The notes under the pieces were generated by a model. The model had not been told where the DNA came from and made no database searches. It worked only from the letters and a program-made list of their open reading frames with translations. Shown here piece after piece: positions 58,883 through 64,000 of a DNA stretch of 64,000 nt. Positions within the stretch are counted from its first letter, which is position 1. Each line of letters begins with the position of its first letter. Source of the DNA: Coprinus comatus (lineage: Eukaryota > Basidiomycota > Agaricomycetes > Agaricales > Agaricaceae); assembly GCA_034638255.1 (NCBI GenBank), contig JAWPGT010000025.1, positions 186,001 through 250,000 of the forward strand. Direction: 5' to 3'. Position numbers and translations under genes: made by a program.

Positions 58883-60567
58883 CATATTTTTTCGGCATTT
58901 TGTTTTCCAGTAAGGATTGGTTTGAGAGGATCAACACAACCCCCCCAGTTCCCAATACCAAGGTGAGTGCGAGCGTCATTCCCCGTACATTCGTAAGCCG
59001 AACCGTAGCTGATTTACTTTCTACTCAAGATTCCTATATTCGCAGCCGACCCACAAACGCAATTTGGAAAGCAAACAGAAGATATTCGGAGGGGACGGGA
59101 TAGGGGTCATCACAGACGTGGACAAATATCTTCAAAGGTATCTCTGGTGGTAAGGACTCTGGTTGAGGACTGTAGCTCGTTGAACTTATTATGGCCAAGC
59201 TGAGCACCTTTTACCGAAAATGAACCGGTCTTGGTACGCTCCTGGGTGAGATACATGATCTGATTGGTAACAAAAGGGAAGTAACCTGATTCTGGGAGTC
59301 TGGGAAGCTGAGAATGATGTTGTGGTTCATAGAGGAGGAGATGGATATGATCAATATATGTCAAACGATGAGATATTCTATCATCATATCCAGAATATCT
59401 CATCGTTTGACTGCTTTGACATATATTACGGGTTCTTCCGGTGCCGAACCTGCAAGGGACCAGGAATCCGGGAAATTCCAATGAGAATGTCTATTTATAG
59501 CTCATATGCTAACACGCCTCTTGAACCTGGATAGTAATTTTTGTCGATGTCGCCGCCCTGTTTGGTATTGTCGGATTTCAAAAAACCACACCGTCATGTT
59601 CCTTCACCTAGGCTTCATGAAAACAAGCTTGAAGCCAACGAACACGTACGCAATAACTTCCGGGATTTTCGTTGTAATTTCATTCTCGCAGGATTGGCAT
59701 GTCTACTTATATATGACGAATACAGTTCTACAATCTACCATCCCCGTTGAGACGGTGGTTTTCAACGATGTGGCCTCACCTGATAGAGTTGTAACCTGCT
59801 ATATTTTGTACGCGCCTGTACAAGTTTCCGGAGGCAGCCACCGGGAACACTATCGCGTCGGACTAAAAATGCAGAACAATATTATCCAACTCATGACATT
59901 GCCCAGTAGCATCAAACCGCTATTTACTCTAACAGAAGCCTACCACCAAAGACACTAGCATATGACTTTCCCGAAAAGCTTCTCAAACTGGTTTTTTTTT
60001 AAGTGTGTGGCTGCTAATAACAAGTTACAACTTAGTGCCTACTATTGATCCCCTACTTTTTGGATTTAACTCTCATGCTCAAGACACGTCTCTAAGAACA
60101 AGACGGATTTAACTGTGAGCCTTGCACGCGATACTGTGGGTGTACCGTGACTGTACCAGCCCTTCAATTCTTCTCTTAATAGCGAGACCTCCTTTCCACT
60201 ACGAAATCCCGAACGGCCTGTATATTGCTGAGCTGAACAATGTAGATTGTTGCTAACAATGTTTCGAAGATTATCATTTGCGTCTTTCCACTGACTTCCC
60301 TGTAGAAATATTTGTAAAACGGAAACGCCTGAAAGGATATATTGAAGTACGTCTTCCCTGTGATTGGTATACACTCATAGAACTACACGCAATTACTAAC
60401 TCCTATTGAGAGGTCGAGACTATCGAGTTTAAGGAGAAACACAATCATTATGATCTGGCCTTCGATACTCCAATATTTAGGAGGAAATTGGAGTAAACTT
60501 GAAAGGAGGAACGGATGTTTCTGAAAACCCTTTCATCGAGTTTCAAAGTGGAATTTGGGTCGAGGGG
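58883..60567. other. Decayed region with long inverted repeat
   Basis: Open frames of 100-150 codons occur on both strands (59110-59481 -, 59506-59958 +, 60066-60374 -) but none has a recognisable domain or splice continuity. Probably further relics of the F-box family. Confidence 0.45.
59353..59428. repeat. Long inverted repeat (hairpin)
   Basis: Perfect 19-bp arms at 59360-59378 and 59393-59411 with a 14-nt loop. The symmetry resumes outside: AATATAT on the left and ATATATT on the right, offset by a 9-nt insertion (TGCTTTGAC) that duplicates the arm end. Seen directly. Confidence 0.9.
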
Positions 60568-60575
60568 TATAAAAA
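60568..60575 (+). promoter_or_regulatory. TATA box of the 60687 gene
   Basis: TATAAAAA lies 112-119 bp before the ATG, followed by a CT-rich stretch suited to a start site. Confidence 0.45.
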
Positions 60576-60686
60576 GATGGGTTTGGTTGGACTGGTGAGT
60601 TTCGTCACAGTATACATTCATCCCCCTCCCAGTTCACACTTGCATTCAAACTCGAAACTTATATATATTTCTTGTCGCTTGAAGTT

Positions 60687-61361
60687 ATGGCACCTCAATA
60701 CACCACCATCGTCTCGTCAACAGTTGCTTCTTTCGCTCCGTCTGTAACCTCTTATGGTGCGTCCATTTGTCTACTAATTTTACGTCAATGACTAATATTG
60801 TTTCTATAGAAGTTATTCCATCGGCTACAGCTACGGTCGATAGCGCTGCGATGAAGGTCGTGAAGGCGATTCCGCCTTGGGCTTACGTCTTCATCATCCT
60901 AGGTATACTCCTTCTCGCAAACTTGACGTTTTTCACAATGGCGAAATGTTGGATTGCAGTAAGGAGATTATGGAGGGAAAGGAAGGAAGCTGGTATGTGG
61001 AAGGAAGTCGAGGAAGGAAGGAGGGAACAGTTGACGGAGGCTTATAAGAAGTTGGAGGGTAAGGGTGGTCAAGGGAAGAAGGACAAGGAGGGATCAGTGG
61101 AGAAGAATGAACCTTGGGAGGAGATTGATCTGAATGAATCAGGTACCACTTCCCAGTCAAAGGTATGTTAGTTAATCTATTTTGAGTGCACTGTCAACTG
61201 GATTGTTATTATAGGACTGGGAGACGTATATCCTTGAGAGGATCAAGGCTTTGGATAGCAAGGAGAATGGAGGAGTTAGTCCTCCGGAAGTGACTATGCC
61301 TAAGAAGGCATTATTGAAGGAACATTGGGTTTTGGATATTCCTCCTGGTCTCCATACCTGA
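60687..61361 (+). CDS. Small single-pass membrane protein, family unknown
   Basis: Exons: 60687-60756, 60810-61162, 61215-61361; 570 nt, 189 residues. A Ser/Thr-rich N-terminal segment of about 45 residues (probably luminal or extracellular) precedes one strong membrane span, AYVFIILGILLLANLTFF, followed by a long highly charged cytoplasmic region rich in Lys, Arg and Glu (RRLWRERKEAGMWKEVEEG) with coiled-coil character. No signal peptide is obvious; the span may act as a signal anchor. A good TATA box lies upstream. I do not recognise the family and infer no function. Confidence 0.7.
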
Positions 61362-63047
61362 ACCGTTCCCTTGTATATAGCTTTTTTAAATTCATATATA
61401 ACTATTAATTTATTTATTTAAAGTCTATTGTTACTTAATGCAAGTTCAAGAAAATTTTTATTGAACATTAACTACTGTCAGTAAATGACAACTGCCTAAC
61501 TTTATATTATTATAGTCTCTAATTGAACCGAGTCTTAGACTTCAAGCAAAAAGTCTTGTAAAGAAATATGGATTTGAATATGAGAATCTGGCTTGGAGTC
61601 TATGTAGTATGAACATGATGAATTTATCAAATGAGTTGAATATCATAAGGTCAAACATTAGTGTGTCAGCTGAGATGTACGATAGTAACTAGTACATCAT
61701 TTTAACCTACACAAAATTGGAAAAAAAAAACCTTGAACATCGTTTACGCACGAAACATATAAACAAATTCCAGTGCCATCACCGTATGTATTTTTACAGA
61801 CTTTGACTCATACTACAAATACAAAGAGGGCTTAGATAACGACCTCGATCATTGAAAATGGAATAGTGAATGTCAGCAGACATAAACGTTAAAACGGTTA
61901 AACACCTGGTAGATAAAATGGTAATAATTTTGTGACTATTGTACTACTTACTAATTACCACGGTCGTATACCCATGATTTTGTGTATGTATAGGTTGAAA
62001 TTAAAGGGTCGATTGTGGGGTTTGGTCATCCCTGCCTTTCACTAGTACTGATTCCTTATCCTTCTCTAATACCCTATCCTACATCCTGCATCCTTCGCTA
62101 TCCCTCCCTAAAATTAGGAAAGATCTACATAGGGTTATCAATTTTATTTAACTTAACAAGGATATCAATTATTGGCGTATTCAGAGATCAAACGATGATC
62201 GCGGTTTTTTTTTGTGGCGTTTACTGGGCATTCACTGACCGTTGACGTTGACTGCGTTGGCGGTTGGCGTCCGGTTAGCGCTATTTTGTAAATGTATGTA
62301 AGTATATATGTGGTGTCAGTATCTGTCAGCATAATTTGGTGATAAATACAAGTTTGTGGTTGTCGGCGGGGGTCTATGATGTGTGATAATAAGGAAAGGA
62401 CCTCTGGCCTTGTGCCCCTCGATGCCTAGAGAGAAAATGTAAAAGTGGGTTTCAAGGCTCATACAGAATGTTAGAAGGGTATGGATATAGAGTACATAAG
62501 AGTAATGGGAACAGACATAGAATAAACGTAACCACAGAGAAAATACTGAGTATATTGAATATATCGTTCGAGTCGTACGGCATAACAAGGCACATGAAAA
62601 GAAGAAATACATACATGGATACTTAGGTAAATCAGGTCAAGGGGGCAGAAATAGAAATATAACGTACAACGTATACATATCTAACTGTATACTTTATACA
62701 CACGGCTTATACATATATAGGATCGGATAGAAGGAAATAGGAAAGAAGAAAGAAACAGGGTAGGATTGATGACGAGAAGGAAAAAAAATTCACAAGGTTT
62801 TGGGTTTTTTTTTTTACTAAGGATCAAAGATCAAAGATCAACGGCGGTGAAAAAGAAAAGAAAAAAAGACTTGGTCTTTCTCCAAGTCTTCTCTCGTTTT
62901 AAAGTTTCTCTCATGCACACACACGTATGTACCGATGTCCGATTTCTTCTTCATACATATAGATAAAAATAACCATAACCCTTGAGAAAACATCTGTTTT
63001 GGCTTGTCATGATGATGGATGGCGTGCGCGCGTGTGTGTGTGTGTTT
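61362..63047. other. Intergenic region, AT-rich
   Basis: About 1.7 kb between a + and a - strand gene, so both are 3' flanks. Contains poly-A and poly-T runs and a GTTGACGTTG/GCGTTGGCGGTTGGCG cluster near 62240-62275. No gene supportable. Confidence 0.55.
63023..63045 (+). repeat. GT/GC dinucleotide tract
   Basis: Alternating purine-pyrimidine run (GCGCGCGTGTGTGTGTG) immediately beyond the stop codon of the LIM gene; potential Z-DNA former. Confidence 0.7.
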
Positions 63048-64000
63048 CTATGCACCTGCTTTGCCAAGAAGTGCATACCCTGCGCCTTGTGGTCCATGAT
63101 GCTGGGAAAGAAAGAAAGGTTAATATTAGTATTAGTTAAAGTCCGACAGAAGAAATGAGAATTCTGAATGTGTGATATTATCGAGAGACTTACTTTACTG
63201 TAACAACGTACACAGAAAGGAACATTATCATGGTCACGTAATCGATTTGAATCGAGAAGAGTGTTACATTCTTGACATCGTAGACAATTTTTGTGCCATG
63301 TTTTGCCTACGGCTTTAACCTAGAGAGCGAGTACGAGAGTGTTAATGTAAGGCTTTTGGATTTTCATAAGAATACGGTTTTACCTGTTCTGCGAAATAAA
63401 CTCGTTTGGAACATTTAGGACAATCAGGTGTATCTCCACCCCATTTCCGAGGTGAAGAAGTTGGCGTTCCTGTTCCAGAACCAGTCCCAGTCCTATTCAT
63501 ATCGATAGTTACAGTACCACCCAAAGCTGCTCCATATCTTGTACCAGTTGAAGTTTGAGTAAGAGGATTAGGAATTCCTTCTTGTTCTAACAAGTTGATT
63601 GCCGCTGATGTTGTACTTTGTGTTCCTCCTCCTCTTCCAAAAGTTGCGAAATTGAAATTGGGATTGGGATTGAAACGGGGTGATGATGTTGTTGGAGAGA
63701 TGCTTCTGGTAGTATTGGTGGTGGATGATAAGGAACCGATTGATTTGGAAGGTGTATGTGTTGGACGAGGACGAGAAGGTAAAGGAGGTACGTTGGTATC
63801 TACTATGGTTGGAACTGAATCTGTTTCAGTTTCAGGAATAGTCTCGGGTGGTGTTTTCCTATCAGGAGTAGATGAACGAGTTCGGAGAGTGTGGGTAGGC
63901 TTTAGACGAGGTGAAGCTGTTTGTGTTTGTCGAATTGGAGATGATACAGGAAGAGTAGTATTTGCCTTTGGCGGAGAAGTAGGAGTTGGAGATAGTGAGG
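63048..64000 (-). CDS. LIM-domain protein, 3' part
   Basis: Visible exons in reading order: 64000-63384 (continues off the window), 63319-63194, 63101-63048. The LIM domain has CPKCSKRVYFAEQ, then VGKTWHKNCLRCQECN, NVPFCVRCYSKHHGPQGAGYALLG before the stop. All zinc ligands of the CX2C, HX2C, CX2C, CX2C pattern are present. The GPQGAGY end resembles the cysteine- and glycine-rich CRP proteins. Before it, about 180 residues are low-complexity, rich in Ser, Thr and Pro, with a Gly-Thr repeat (TGTGSGTGT). LIM domains mediate protein contacts, often with actin or transcription complexes. A second LIM domain upstream, beyond the window, is likely but unseen. Confidence 0.9.

Noticed and set aside
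59110..60374. Frames of 102-150 codons on both strands as genes
   Set aside because: No domain, splice continuity or upstream signal; the region also carries a hairpin and decayed F-box traces.
60480..60594. Exon-like open stretch bounded by TTAG and GTGAGT
   Set aside because: It overlaps the TATA box of the 60687 gene and has no partner exons.

Overview
The window is fungal nuclear DNA, most likely from an agaricomycete basidiomycete. Nearly every gene is cut by many GT-AG introns of about 50-75 nt, with micro-exons as short as 7-16 nt. Gene content fits this: a DUF6533-like membrane protein, F-box/leucine-rich-repeat genes and their fragments, a basidiomycete-type adenylate-forming reductase, and conserved eukaryotic housekeeping genes. 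All gene models were built by hand from splice signals and reading frame. I found no rRNA, tRNA, CRISPR array or intact transposon.

Layout. 1-214 (-): 5' end of the NatC acetyltransferase gene NAA30/MAK3, divergent from KAR2/BiP (578-2920, +); UPR-like sites lie between them. 2921-5374: AT-rich, with a degenerate direct repeat. 5375-6814 (-): a decayed MFS transporter, head-to-head with its intact paralogue at 8387-10496 (+). 10497-15699: mostly empty, with a 196-aa membrane protein at 13861. 15700-16374 (-): NHP6-like HMG protein. 17650-19342 (+): Kes1/Osh-type oxysterol-binding protein. 20695-24572 (+): A-T-R adenylate-forming reductase, with a decayed scrap of itself at 25.2 kb. 25490-28988 (+): SF1 helicase with a possible mitochondrial presequence. 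29384-31918 (+): RRM plus two RanBP2 zinc fingers. 31919-34873: pyrimidine-rich gene-poor DNA. 34874-39493: F-box fragment, DUF6533-like protein and a full F-box protein. 39698-40250 (+): RNA polymerase III subunit RPC11. 40592-41649 (+): SPRY protein. 41963-45965 (-): MOV10/SDE3-like RNA helicase, divergent from APC1 (46227-52373, +). 52858-54243 (-): DAHP synthase, divergent from PIH1 (54543-57929, +); a perfect Gcn4-type site lies between them. 57930-60567: F-box relics and a long hairpin. 60687-61361 (+): single-pass membrane protein. 63048-64000 (-): 3' part of a LIM-domain gene leaving the window.

There is no metabolic cluster. The genes cover protein folding and secretion (BiP), N-terminal acetylation, chromatin, sterol/lipid transport, RNA silencing or decay (MOV10-like helicase), cell cycle (APC1), Pol III transcription, the shikimate pathway and R2TP assembly (PIH1). 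Fast-evolving families lie among them (MFS, F-box, DUF6533, reductase), and these carry the decayed copies. The oddest feature is the pair of very long introns, 474 and 1607 nt, in PIH1. Other unusual points are a 7-nt exon in RPC11, at least three GC-AG introns, and the half-dead inverted MFS pair.
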